A DNA stretch of 64,000 nt from Bolinopsis microptera (Eukaryota; Ctenophora; Tentaculata; Lobata; Bolinopsidae), in the NCBI RefSeq assembly GCF_026151205.1, contig NC_087076.1, positions 6,603,902 through 6,667,901 on the forward strand, written 5' to 3'. Below, piece by piece: positions 20,030 to 30,395 of the stretch; positions within the stretch are counted from its first letter, which is position 1, and every line of letters starts with the position of its first letter. The notes under the pieces were generated by a model, which saw nothing but the letters and a program-made list of their open reading frames with translations, was not told the origin of the DNA and did no database searches. The position numbers were made by a program, and so were the translations under genes.

Positions 20030-21320
20030 ACATGACACACACAAGTTAAATGGAAATTACAGGTGTTGTATTGTGAGACTCAGGTTATTACAAAAGTACT
20101 GCTGAGCTACACCTTTCCAGCTGGTTCATACAAAACTCACCATTCTCAGTAACATCATCTCATAACATTTGTCACTGAGTACGTTGAGTCATCAGGTGGC
20201 TCAAATTTGGAAAATATGGCCGCGGTAAATCGGGATTAACCCATAGATCTTACCCCTCCCACCCCCACCCCGGGCCTCACAACTCACATAACGCCTCCCC
20301 CGTTTCCATATTTCTTCATCAGCACTTACCACAGTGATTGCATGACATGATTCTGGATGATAGATCGTCAATCAATAAAGAGCATGAAATGAGACGAGAA
20401 AGTTCGTTTCCCTAACTCAGATATCAAATAAAACATTAGATAAGTAGAAACAAGCTCTTATACCATGATGATCATACAAACATGATAAAAAACCACATCG
20501 TGAATCAAGATACACGGCGGATGTATCACAGAAATATGCAATAAAAGGATCCAATCATACGGTTTATGGAGACCGAGAAGTTGATAACGGATCATCACGG
20601 GGTCCGGACCTCTCGGCGTAAGACTCTACTGCGGTTAGGGTTAGGGTTAGGCTTACGTCGTAGTAGTCCCGGACCCATCATCACATCTGGATTATGTTGC
20701 TCAGTGAAAACTTGAACGAGGCATTTCAATAAAAAACTTGAACGAAATTGTTCTGTATTATCAGTGGTTTTGATATTTTACTACTGAAATCTCAATGGAC
20801 TGTGAGGCTTAAATAATAATAATTTCTTATATTCTCTTCAACAAAAGTTTTTCTTTCAGGATACCCATTATAAAATGTAGTAGGTTGCTTGTTGAAGCAC
20901 TTATTTTGATGATATATTTTTTAATATCTTAACTGTGTCTGGCCAAATTGAATTGATATACTTTATTTATCTGAAACAACATCCAGTTTTGTTATACTTG
21001 TAATTTTTTTATAATCATTATTATGTAAAAGAAGAGATTCAGTTAAATTTTAGTCAACAAGTTAAGAAATATTGGGCAGAAAATATAAATTCCCTATATT
21101 ATTATGATGAAGTTGGTTTTCAACATTTAATCAATCATCTATGAAAATTCTGCTTCATTTCACATTATCATACCTATGTCAAGTTGATGCATTAAGTGAT
21201 TAACCTAATTAGGTGATTAACCCGAGTAAGTGATTAACCCGAGTAAGAAACCCTATTAGCTCCTATTTTCCTATAGTAGTCTCACTCTCCCAACAATAAC
21301 ATTGTAAGCTGTACCAGCAT
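20030..21320. other. non-coding AT-rich DNA with a short telomere-like repeat
   Basis: I see no gene here. Three TTAGGG-like units (GGTTAGGGTTAGGGTTAGG) lie at about 20635-20653. GATTAACCCGAGTAAGT is repeated near 21220-21245. Both are too short to call as a telomere scar or satellite. Confidence 0.5.
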
Positions 21321-21321
21321 A

Positions 21322-21835
21322 GGGGGGGGGGGGCAACGCCCCAAAAGGCCCCGATTTCTAGGGCCCTTTTTGGATTTTCGATATGTGTAGGGCCTTTTGG
21401 GGCCCTAGAATTAACTTCAATTTCATCAAGTTTGATATATGCTAAGTGCTTTAATGATATTATCTGACTACTTGCACAGTACTTTTATGTTTATTTGAGT
21501 GTATTTACATGGAGATTATGGTCCATAAACACTATCAAATAGTGGTCAGGGCCAAAAGGCCCCAAAAAGCCCCGATTTCTAGGGCCTTTTTGGATTTTCG
21601 ATATGTGTAGGGCCTTTTGGGGCCCTAGAATTAACTTCAATTTCATCAAGTTTGATATATAGCTAAGTGCTTTAATGATATTATCTGACTACTTGCACAG
21701 TACTTTTATGTTTATTTGAGTGTATTTACATGGAGATTATGGTCCATAAACACTATCAAATAGTGGTCAGGGTCAAAAGGCCCCGATTTCTAGGGCCCTT
21801 TTCGGATTTTCGATATATGTGGGGCCTTTTGGGGC
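21322..21835. repeat. 2.3 tandem copies of a ~215-220-bp unit after a 12-nt G run
   Basis: A G run (21322-21333) precedes units anchored by CCGATTTCTAGGGCC at 21351, 21572 and 21783. Each unit opens with self-complementary GGCCCC/GGGGCC segments (GGCCTTTTGGGGCCCTAG). The third copy is cut where the block homologous to 30015 begins. Confidence 0.85.
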
Positions 21836-22178
21836 CTCACGCTTAATATAAGGTCATATTAAAATAGCCCATATCTACGCATTTTGTATTGCTATTCGGT
21901 AATCTGCCGATGTAATTGTTGGGACACAGTCCGGTCACGGACCTAACACTTTGGGATACTGCTGAAACTAACGGACTTGTTCCTGGACATTGTACCATGT
22001 ATTTAGCCGTTTTAAGCCGGGGCTCTAGTCACCCAAAATGTTTTGTTGAGCAGCTCATTTCACTCAAAGTAATGTTTGTAATTGTCAGGTATTCTCATAC
22101 CATCCTCAAGCGATGACAACCTAGGTTTCAGCAGCTCTGGAAATAAATCAATGACATAATTTTTTTTTACTAGTCAGT

Positions 22179-22834
22179 GTAATAAGCGCCAAGCGCGAGC
22201 ACAGAACTTTTTTTTCTCCGATTTCGATAAAATTTGGTACCAAAAGTTGTCAAAAAATGTGAATAAAATAAATCCACCGTGTAGCAATTTTCGCTAAAAA
22301 TTCTACACGGCGCTTGTTCGCCGCGCGTGCTTTTTTCGCGCAATTTTTTTGTTTTTGGCCTATAACTTCCACATTTTCAATTATTATCACATAGTTATTA
22401 TGGTATCGTAATCAGCTCATCGAGACGAAACTTTTAGTACTAATATTTTAAGATTTAAAGGAATTTTTTTTCAAAAGTTTTTAATCTGAACACCATGGGT
22501 GTAAATTTTGAACAATTTTCGAAAATTTGGTGCTTTAAATATTATAATTTTTGTACCAAAAGTTGCGTCTGATTAAGCTCATTACGATCCTGTAAGAATT
22601 ATTTCAAAATATTCAATATTATAGGAGTTATTATTATATAGGCATTTTAAGCGATAAATTAACCATTTTTCGTACTTTGTACACTTTTGCAATGCACAGG
22701 AGGCCCACATACATCTCGACGTTATCGTGCTACACGGTGAATTTTCATTATTCACAGTTAAAGGCAACTTTTGGTACCAAATTTATCAAAATCAGAGACA
22801 AAAAATTCTGTGCCAACTCATGGCGCTTATTACA
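22179..22834. mobile_element. 656-bp TIR element (MITE-like)
   Basis: The termini are TGTAATAAGCGCCA and TGGCGCTTATTACA. Inverted similarity extends about 70 bp inward to CAAAAGTTG. No transposase is encoded. The copy at 30340 lacks it, giving an approximate empty site. I cannot define a clean target duplication; the inverted ends may extend to 22173 and 22839. Confidence 0.8.
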
Positions 22835-22958
22835 TAGACCATACTGAGGCCCAGATGTTTGAGCCCCTACCCGGTTGCAGAGATACATTGCAAAAGTTTA
22901 TCTCGGATAGAACCGAAAAAACCCGGGATCGTAAAATGCAAAAAATGCTAATATTCAG

Positions 22959-23450
22959 TCGACCCCAAGGAGAACATGGAGCGGAAGGAGAACAAGGAAA
23001 CCAAGGAGCGACTTGGAAGAAAAGGTGCTCAAGGAACCGAACGACTTTTCTGCTCAACGGTTGGCTTGGATCTGTTTCGTTAGAAGGATCAGAAGGTCAA
23101 CCTGGTGAGGACGTGCTGACGGGGAGAATGGACCAACTGGAGACTCGGGGGTGATGTGTGAGCAAAAGGAGAGATGGGTAAGAAGGTAACTCCCGGATTT
23201 CCTGGACTTATTCAGGATTAAAGGGATAAAAGGGTGGTCGAATAGCGGACAGGATTAGTTTTTCGCTGGAATGGAACCGGAACCCAGAATTGTGGAATCT
23301 GAGAGTCTGCGCCTACGCTGGGACCTTGTTATGGATGCGGAAGTAGCAGTGTTACAGTCGCCAGTGTATGGAGGGGTACAAGCGGCTAATGGCATTTGCG
23401 AAATTCCAGGTTTTTGGGGACTGAGGAGTAGCAAAATTGTTGTAAAATGA
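22959..23450 (+). pseudogene. decayed collagen-like terminal exon, possibly gene A
   Basis: Homologous to the intact exon at 30396-30874. It begins behind ATATTCAG like that exon and reaches the equivalent TGA at 23448-23450. Many one- and two-base gains (for example ACTTGGAAG for ACTGGAAG) break the Gly-X-Y frame repeatedly. The gains are spread evenly, which fits either neutral decay or poorly corrected reads. Confidence 0.8.
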
Positions 23451-24192
23451 ACAAAATTTGTGACAGCACCTTTTTTATAAGCCATATTATAGTAAAACAT
23501 GATTATAAGTAAAACTTGTATTATTTTGTATTTCTTTTTGTCACTCATTATATGAATGATACCAGATCATTATTACTATTTTATGAGATGATAGTCGAGA
23601 ACAAATTGAACGACTGAAAAGGTATGCTTGTTATGATATTATGATAAACCAGTGAAATGATATAGATTAAGATACTCATACTCGTAAAATATTTAACAGG
23701 TGATTCTTTTGTCCATTGTTTAAGTGACGATGTCAATTCTTTGCAGCTCGGCGTGGCCCAGCAGTGCATCTCGCCGATGGCATCAACTTTAACGCGACTT
23801 TCCGCAAAAACCGAAAAGATATACGACCTGAAACTTTTTTGACTAGGTCAATGGTTTGATGGCCTTTAAATCAGCATGAAATAGTAAAAAAATTGGCCAA
23901 CGGAATAAGATTTAGAGCCAAAATTATGGACCTCTCAAGTGGTGTCAAAAACGCGGAATAAAAGGTAATAATTATTTTGTCTCTCGAGTCTTGAACAAAC
24001 CACTTTAGGTTAAACGGGTTTTCCTTCTAGTTGCTGGTGCGAACGAGAAATTAGTCTCACGCAGGAAAATTAGGTCATCACGCAGGCGCGTGATATATAT
24101 ATATCATAAATAACATAAAAGCCGCGCCTTGCTTAGACCTAATTCCTGCGTGGGACCTAATTTTTCCGTTCGACCTTGAATTGCATCTTGAT

Positions 24193-24264
24193 AGTTGGAT
24201 ATTATCCGGTTGGAAGAGACAAGGACATTTGTCCTTGTCTCTTCCAACCGGATAATATCCAACT
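24193..24264. repeat. perfect palindrome, 35-bp arms, 2-bp spacer
   Basis: The sequence AGTTGGATATTATCCGGTTG and onward reverses exactly around the TT at 24228-24229. It is too tight for a normal hairpin RNA gene. A template-switch origin is likely. Confidence 0.9.
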
Positions 24265-24561
24265 CTCAGTAGTTCAATCATGAGACTCATCAACTAAAAT
24301 GCTTCCACAGAGAGTTATGGGCAAAAAACCTTTGCGAATTAATCTCGGAAAGCAGGCCTCCCCTTTTTCAAACCGAACTCGGAATCGGATTCATCATGAT
24401 CAGTGTAGCATAAAACATGAACAAAAGAAAAACTTGGACTTACAAAATTTTCGATCCGAGTGATTCTCTATCTCGACACTTACCTCTGAAGGCAAAGCTG
24501 ATCCCGCTTCCGACAGGTCAATCTTATTAATATTTTCATTTAAACTACCCTTTTATTACAG

Positions 24562-24633
24562 CAGGTTGTGCAGACAACTCCGAACATGCTGAAAATTGCG
24601 CAAGTTGGATGTCTTATGGATATTGTTATCAAG
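24562..24633 (+). CDS. ShK-type domain, first half exon
   Basis: A 72-nt exon behind TTTTATTACAG, ending G/GTACAA, phase 1 at both ends. It encodes the first three cysteines of a six-cysteine ShK-like module, with spacing C-x9-C-x8-C and the ASWMSYGYC pattern. Such modules occur as potassium-channel toxins and, more often, as domains of secreted enzymes and matrix proteins. The modular context here favours the second. It lies between gene A and gene B, and its gene is not defined. Confidence 0.6.
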
Positions 24634-24772
24634 GTACAAAAGAAATAGGCAAAAAGGGGCATCATTTTCATCATTTATGGAATAAAAGGGAAATGGGGTT
24701 GGCAATGATTTTCTTTTTTCGCAATTTATATCAAAATTTTTGCTACGATCTGAAAACCCGAATGATCCACAG

Positions 24773-24850
24773 GTAATGAATACTATGACTTTATGACCGC
24801 TAATTGTCCGATGACGTGCGGCGTTTGTGAAGTGGAGGCCGAAGAAGAAG
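24773..24850 (+). CDS. ShK-type domain, second half exon
   Basis: A 78-nt exon behind ATCCACAG, ending G/GTAAGC, phase 1 at both ends. It supplies the last three cysteines (TANCPMTCGVC) and an acidic tail (EVEAEEE). It joins in frame with 24562-24633 across a 139-bp intron. Reading through the donor gives a longer open frame into a poly-G tract, which I regard as spurious. Confidence 0.6.
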
Positions 24851-24921
24851 GTAAGCAATTACAAATTAAGAATTTGGTTCAAAATTCCTTGCACTTACAA
24901 TTAATAGATATGTACAATATT

Positions 24922-25195
24922 GGGGGGGGGGGGGGGGGGGGGGGGGGTGACATGTCCGCCTCTGTCCTGTCCTTTTTGGATTCTATGAGACAACGGACGT
25001 GTTTTCTGGGACATAAGCGGACTTGCTCTAACCAGAGCCCTCTCGCTTGCAGTAGCGCCCGAAACAAGCGCGTCACGCAGTACGCCATACGCGTAATCGT
25101 ATACACATGGCCGGCTAATGTGAATAAGCGGACATTGACGGAAATTAGCGGGCTCAGACGGACATGGGCGGAAATTAGCGGACAAACATTATGAA
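24922..25195. repeat. 26-nt G tract followed by a GTCCGC/GCGGAC-rich block
   Basis: The G run is at 24922-24947. The following block begins TGACATGTCCGCC and holds repeated GCGGACA and GGAAATTAGCGG words up to about 25190. It may be another G-ended element; I see no matching C-tract end. Confidence 0.5.
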
Positions 25196-25994
25196 AATTT
25201 TTCGCACATAATTTGGACAATTGGAAGGAGTTTATATTCATAAGATTAAGAAGCCTATATTCATAAACTATCGAGCCCGAGGCATCCCCTTTGCGATTCA
25301 ATCTCGGAAAGCAGGCCTTCCCTTTTTCAAACCGAACTTGGAATCGGATTTTCGGCTCATCATGATCAGTGTAGCATTGGAAATTGGAAGGAGCTTATAT
25401 TCATAAGAAGCCTATATTTGATATTCATAACCTATCGAGGCATCCCCTTTGCGATTCAATCTCGGAAAGCAGGCCTCCCCTTTTTCAAACCGAACTCGGA
25501 ATCGAATTTTCGGCTCTTAATGATCAGGGTAGCATGAAACATGTCCGAGTCAGTGACTCAGTCACAGGATCAAATATGTAAATATTTAATTATACTGGAC
25601 CAATTTTCCCAAAATGTTTAGACACCAATATAAAAGTTGGTCCCTTTTGGCCCCTTGTCCGGATATTATGGGGGCGACGCCCCCCCCCGCCTTCTACACC
25701 CCTGGAACAAATCAATGATCATGATTATTTTATACTTCTCTTCTTGATAGCTTGATCCTGAACTTTGCCACTTATTCCCTCTTCTACCAGCATTGTGTTT
25801 GTTTATTCGTCGCTCCTCTCTGATTCTCTACGGGATATCAAGGTAACGTGACTGCATACTGGTAACTGGACTCTAGACAGTGACTCAGCTCTAAACGGTG
25901 ATTATCACTGTTCCAGACAACCGCTCCATCACTCCATGTGTTTGTAGATCACGTGATACCAAATATGTAGTGCACGTATTGGCTTGCCCATGGT

Positions 25995-26080
25995 CACGTG
26001 ATATCGATCCTGCATTCTGATTCGCTCCAGGGCTGCATGTCTATAAATACCCACACACAGACCACTAAGACTTCTTAGTA
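25995..26080 (+). promoter_or_regulatory. TATA promoter of gene B
   Basis: A CACGTG E-box at 25995-26000 and TATAAATA at 26042-26049 lie in a block nearly identical to 3181-3260. Homology to gene A starts at 25994, so the duplication boundary sits just upstream of the E-box. The sequence from 25536 to 25993 shows no gene. Confidence 0.6.
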
Positions 26081-26173
26081 TGTTCTGATATTGTTACCTA
26101 GCAGTGGAAATTATTTCTTCTGACCTCTTATTCCGTTCTTTTTCTCTCGTCTTTTTAAACCATAACAATTTTG

Positions 26174-26216
26174 ATGAGTTTCGAGATGGCCAGGCCTACT
26201 CTCATGCTGTCTATAG
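26174..26216 (+). CDS. gene B exon 1
   Basis: Same 14-codon exon as gene A (ATG at 26174), ending in phase 1 at ATAG/GTGATG. It can splice in frame to 27075. The alternative mini-exon 26251-26287 is also conserved, but it leaves a phase mismatch with 27075 and would need a 34-bp intron. With exon 1 as written, the six gene B exons sum to 2274 nt (758 codons including stop). Confidence 0.5.
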
Positions 26217-26596
26217 GTGATGATTAACTCTGAAAAACTAGGGACAACAGGAATTTCAATAACATCAGATCCAGAGTCTGTGACTCTGTAAGTGTATCAC
26301 TAAGTTCTTCAGTATGCTGTTCGGTTTCTTTTTCACCCTTTTTTGACTTTACCATTTCTCTCGATACGACCTAATTTATGTCGATATGATCCTTCAGCCG
26401 TTTTAACAAAACATGTTGGGATAGATCGATTAAAAATGAAATGTGCAATGTCCAAGAGAGCAAGAGGAGCTCTATAACCCTTTTAGTGCAATAGCTCAAT
26501 AGGACTTTGGTAAAGTTTTGTGCTTCGTAGTTTCACAACGGTCTTTCCTCCCAACGAAGTAGTTCAGCAGTAGGAACGGTGATGTCATTACTATAT

Positions 26597-26890
26597 TATA
26601 ATTCAGAGAATGTACGACCGCCCACGTGCAAATTAGATAAAAAAATAAGAAGTTGCATAGTAACCATAGTAACGAGGGTTATTACACGCACGTGCACGTG
26701 CATTGTATCGTTTTGATAGTTTTTGTTGTTATTACGTTGTGTTCAGTGCGAGCTACATCTTAAATCTCAATCGGTTGTATCTTTGGTTGTGATGGATATT
26801 TTTGATTTGATAAAAACTGACTGCAAAAAATATAAAAATACTAGCTTCATCCCTGTTACCACGGGCTTCATAGTTCTTAATAAAATAGTT
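26597..26890. repeat. E-box 300-bp repeat, uninterrupted copy
   Basis: This is the empty-site version of the block interrupted by G-tract elements in gene A. TCTTAAATCTCAATCGG at about 26757 runs straight through. CACGTG pairs lie near 26622 and 26690. Confidence 0.75.
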
Positions 26891-27074
26891 CTAAATAAAA
26901 GGATTGTACACAGATATCATTTTGTTAGCTGGACTTTCGTAAACTCAAGAAAGAGATCACGTCGATTAATATTTTATAATGGTAGTACACGATACAAATT
27001 TGAAATTTTGAAGTACATTTTTTTGTATTTATGTTGAAATAGAATGATTGATATTTACCCACTATATTTCACAG

Positions 27075-27539
27075 GGTGGATTAGTCCACAATTACAACAG
27101 AGCTACAGCCTAGAGTTAAGTCAAACCCTGGAACTAAAGACCACCATGAATCAGGTTGAAGCCCCCATAACCGTTTATTTTATTTTCCCCGAAGACGAAA
27201 CTCAGTACATCAACTTCAAATGCACGGATCTTAACTCAAGCAGATGGATCCTCGTGATCCAACAATGCATGCCTGACTCGTGGGATGCGGCCCAGCCCCT
27301 GAATGGAGTTTCAAGTGACCATATAAAAGTGTGGCGAATCACCCGAACAGAGACCAGCTTGCTAGTGGAGTGCAATGGTGTGACTGTCCTTATCTTCAAC
27401 TTCGCGAGTGACTACAAGGAAGGTTTCTCAAGCTGTCATAGCTTCTGGACTAGGCATTCCACAGCGATCAAGTTTAACTGGAGTGGCGGATTGTATAAAA
27501 ACAACGGGCATTTGTCCATGAGAACAGCTGTGAATAAGG
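27075..27539 (+). CDS. gene B domain exon, unrecognised four-cysteine domain
   Basis: 465 nt, phase 1 to phase 1, acceptor TTTCACAG, donor G/GTATAT. It encodes the same domain as 6838-7302: GWISPQLQQSYSLELSQTLE, then four cysteines and an ending RTAVNKG. Substitutions between the two copies are few. It is the first extracellular module after the N-terminus of gene B. The function of this domain is not identifiable from sequence alone. Confidence 0.75.
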
Positions 27540-27592
27540 GTATATATTTTGTTAACATTCTTAACTAATTTTGGTCTACAGCATTTTGGGTT

Positions 27593-28135
27593 GATATTAT
27601 AATAAACCACGTGCAAATTAGGTAAAAAAGAAAAAGGTTGCAAAGTAACCATAGTAACGAGGGTTATTACATGCACGTGCACGTGAAATAATTTTTCAAC
27701 GTCATTTTGATCGGTTTTGTTGATGTTACGCTGTGTTTAGTACGAGCAACATTTTAATTGGCTGTATCTTCGGTTGTGTTACACAACCGAAGATACAGCC
27801 AAGAAGATACACAACCGTTGTGTAGGATATTTTTTGAACTTACTAAAGTACTAACAAAAAATACTATTAGCTTCCTCCCTGGGTTTTCTAATTCTAGTCT
27901 TACTTATAATTCAGAGAATTCCCTTTGTATGTACGACCGCCCACGTGCGAATTAGATGAAAAATAAGAAGTTGCATAATAACCATGGTAACGGTGTTCAA
28001 AAGCTCACGTGCACGTGCAAAGATTTGCGACCGGCATTTTGATCGGTTTTGTCGAATTACGTTGTGTTCAGTGCGAGCTACATTTTAATCGGCTGTATCT
28101 TCGGTTAGGATGAATATTTTTTGATGCGACTAAAT
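27593..28135. repeat. two further copies of the E-box 300-bp repeat
   Basis: Units start near 27593 and 27904 and match 7362-7940. They lie in the intron between the first domain exon and the first F5/8C-like exon. A perfect 22-bp-arm palindrome (27758-27802) interrupts the first unit. Confidence 0.75.
27758..27802. repeat. perfect palindrome, 22-bp arms, 1-bp spacer
   Basis: TTGGCTGTATCTTCGGTTGT and 2 further bases reverse exactly around position 27780. The gene A copy at the same place has only one arm, so the second arm was added after duplication. Confidence 0.9.
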
Positions 28136-28369
28136 TTATGGTAGACTAATTATTAATTTGTCGCTCTTAAAGTTAAGGTACATGTACAACGGAATCTCAA
28201 ATTATTAATTAAATTATTCCTTATTATGGTGAAAAAATCGAATTGAAAAGTTTTCACTTTGTTAAAGATAAAGTTTAAAACATGCACGTTACTGTTCTCC
28301 GTCTCGACCGTGAAATATCGAGAATCCATCCTGATTTAATATTTGGATAAGAAATGCGTGTTATTTCAG

Positions 28370-28801
28370 GAATGAGAGAATTACTGGTTGGTCAGGTATT
28401 TCCGGTCAGATCTGAACACTCCCGCACTAGGGAAGATAACGAGGAGTATTACGGTGCTGCGAACGCTGTAGACCAGAAACTGGGGACTCGCTCTTGGACA
28501 GAAGCTGACTCTGACGGTGGTGTCTGGTTAAAACTAACACTGGGCCAGGTCACTTGTGTTCAACAGATTGTGTGGTACTTCACTACTGGTAATCCTATTC
28601 TGACCTATTCATGCTCAAATACTGACTGCACCTGTGAGGGTAAAACTGAATGGTGCGCCAGCTTCTCTCTAACAGTCTATAATTTGGGGTCAGAAGACAC
28701 TATCCCTCCAGTTTCGGGCTGCATATACGGAGACACGGTCAAGATACATGCTAGTTATTTGGATTTTTATGTGTACGAGATACTTATAACAGAGAAAAAA
28801 G
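28370..28801 (+). CDS. gene B F5/8C-like exon 1
   Basis: 432 nt, phase 1 to phase 1, between TTATTTCAG and G/GTGAGA. The pattern AVDQKLGTRSWTEADSDGG followed by VWLKLTLGQVTCVQQIVWY is that of a discoidin/F5/8C or fucolectin-like jelly roll. That fold usually binds carbohydrate or membrane lipid. Six cysteines are conserved among the three tandem copies (TCV; SCSNTDCTC; WC; SGC). The exon ends LITEKKG. The fold assignment is by pattern only. Confidence 0.75.
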
Positions 28802-28935
28802 GTGAGATAACATATTGGCAGGAAAGATAAGTGTAAAGTTAAACGTAGTTAATATGTGTTGCAGTGTTTTACGATAGTTTTCATGGCAGTATCTGAAATA
28901 GTTGTCAGTAAAAATAATAATGCTTGTAATTTCAG

Positions 28936-29370
28936 GAATGAGAGAATTACTGGTTGGTGAGGTATTTCCTGTCAGTGCTGAACACTCCCGCACTAACGAA
29001 GATAACGAGGAGTATTACGATGCTACGAAAGCTGTAGATCAGAACATGGGGACTCGCTCTTGGACAGAAGCTGACTCTGACGGTGGTATCTGGTTAAAAC
29101 TAACACTGGGCCAGGTCACTTGTGTTCAACAGATTGTGTGGTACTTATACGACAGTAGTCTTTATCAGACCTGGTCATGCTCAAATACTGACTGCACCTG
29201 TGAGGGTGAAGTGTGTAATTACTACACTCTGGCAGTCTATAATGAGGGGGCAGTAGACAATATCCCTCCAGTTTCGGGATGCATATACGGAGACACGGTC
29301 AAGCTACTGAAGACTAATGATAATATTGGTTCTTTCTTTGTGTACGAGATATCTATAACAGAGAAAAAAG
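28936..29370 (+). CDS. gene B F5/8C-like exon 2
   Basis: 435 nt, same phases and splice sites as the preceding exon and about 80 percent identical by eye. The flanking introns (28802-28935 and 29371-29504) are each 134 bp and nearly identical, so the unit of duplication was exon plus intron (567-569 bp). All six cysteines are kept, and variation concentrates around the TCEG and SCIYGDTVKL segments. Confidence 0.78.
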
Positions 29371-29504
29371 GTGAGACAACATATTGGCAGGAAAGATAAG
29401 TGTAAAGTTGAACGTAGTTAATATGTGTTGCAGTGTTTTACGATAGTTTTTATGACAGTATCTGAAAAAATTGTCAGTAAAAATAATAATGCTTGTAATT
29501 TCAG

Positions 29505-29924
29505 GAATGAGACCAATACTGGTTGGTGAGGTATTTCCTGTCAGTGTTGAACATTCGCGCACTAAGCATGATAACGAGGAGGAGAACGGTGCCCACCTCG
29601 CTATAGACCTGAACTTGTTGACCATTTCGAAAACATATCCTGGTGCTGACGGTAGTACCTGGTTCAAAGTAACACTTGACCAGGTCAGCTGTGTTCACCA
29701 AGTTGTTACCTACTTTGATGGTCGCCCTCATCTCATCTGGACATGCTCAAATACTGACTGTAGCTGTGAGGGTTACTGGTGCAGCAGCTTCTCTTTAACA
29801 GTCTATAATGAGGGGGCAGTAGACAATGTCCCTTCAGTTTCGAGCTGCAAATACGGAAACACGGTCAAGCTACAGAGAGATAAAAATAACTTAATGGAAG
29901 AGATATCTATAACAGAGAAAAAAG
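29505..29924 (+). CDS. gene B F5/8C-like exon 3, most diverged
   Basis: 420 nt, phase 1 to phase 1. The start is MRPILVGEVFPVSVEHSRTK, and the core changes from RSWTEADSDGG to SKTYPGADGS. All six cysteines remain (SCVHQ; TCSNTDCSC; WCSS; SSCKYG). It is shorter than its siblings near the C-terminus. Divergence without frame damage suggests selection on each copy. Confidence 0.75.
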
Positions 29925-30395
29925 GTGAGATAACATATTGGCAGGAAAGATTTAAGATACGTGCACAGTTGAATTACTGCTAGCAGTATCCTGGAGGAGT
30001 TTATAACACAAAACGCCTCACGCTTAATATAAGGTCATATTAAAATAGCCCATATCTACGCACTTTGGATTGCTATTCTGTAATCTGCCGATGTCAGGTT
30101 GGGACACAGTCCGGTCACGGACCTAAAACTTTGGGATACTGCTGAAACTAACGGACTTGTTCCTGGACATTGTACCATGTAATTAGCCGTTTTAAGCCGG
30201 GGCTCTAGTCACCCATAATGTTTTGTTGAGCAGCATTTTACTCAAAGTAATGTTTGTAATTGTCAGGTATTCTCATACCATCCTCAAGCGATGACAACCT
30301 AGGTTTCAGCAGCTACGGAAATAAATCAATGACACAATGTTCATCTCGCGATAGAACTCGAAGAACCGGCATCGTATAAATGCTATATTTTTCAG

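Larger units (their letters stand above)
21836..23780 (+). repeat. segment duplicated from the gene B 3' region (homologous to 30015-31150)
   Basis: CCTCACGCTTAATATAAGGTC begins both copies, and both reach a shared GCTCGGCGTGGCC stretch (23747 and 31118). The copy here has a TIR element inside it and many small indels. It contains the decayed collagen exon. Confidence 0.85.
24333..25535. repeat. three copies of a ~90-bp repeat (CAATCTCGGAAAGCAGGCC)
   Basis: Copies lie at about 24333-24420, 25283-25380 and 25443-25535. Each runs from TTGCGA to CATGATCAGTGTAGCAT. The last two form a tandem of about 160 bp together with GGAAGGAG(T/C)TTATATTCATAAGA. The ShK-type exons lie between the first two copies. 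Confidence 0.8.

Noticed and set aside
20635-20653. Telomere-like GGTTAGGGTTAGGGTTAGG
   Set aside because: Only three units; too short to call an interstitial telomere.
24793-25301. Frames of 94-140 residues crossing the 24922 G tract
   Set aside because: The plus frame is read-through past a good splice donor, and the minus frames depend on a homopolymer whose length is uncertain.
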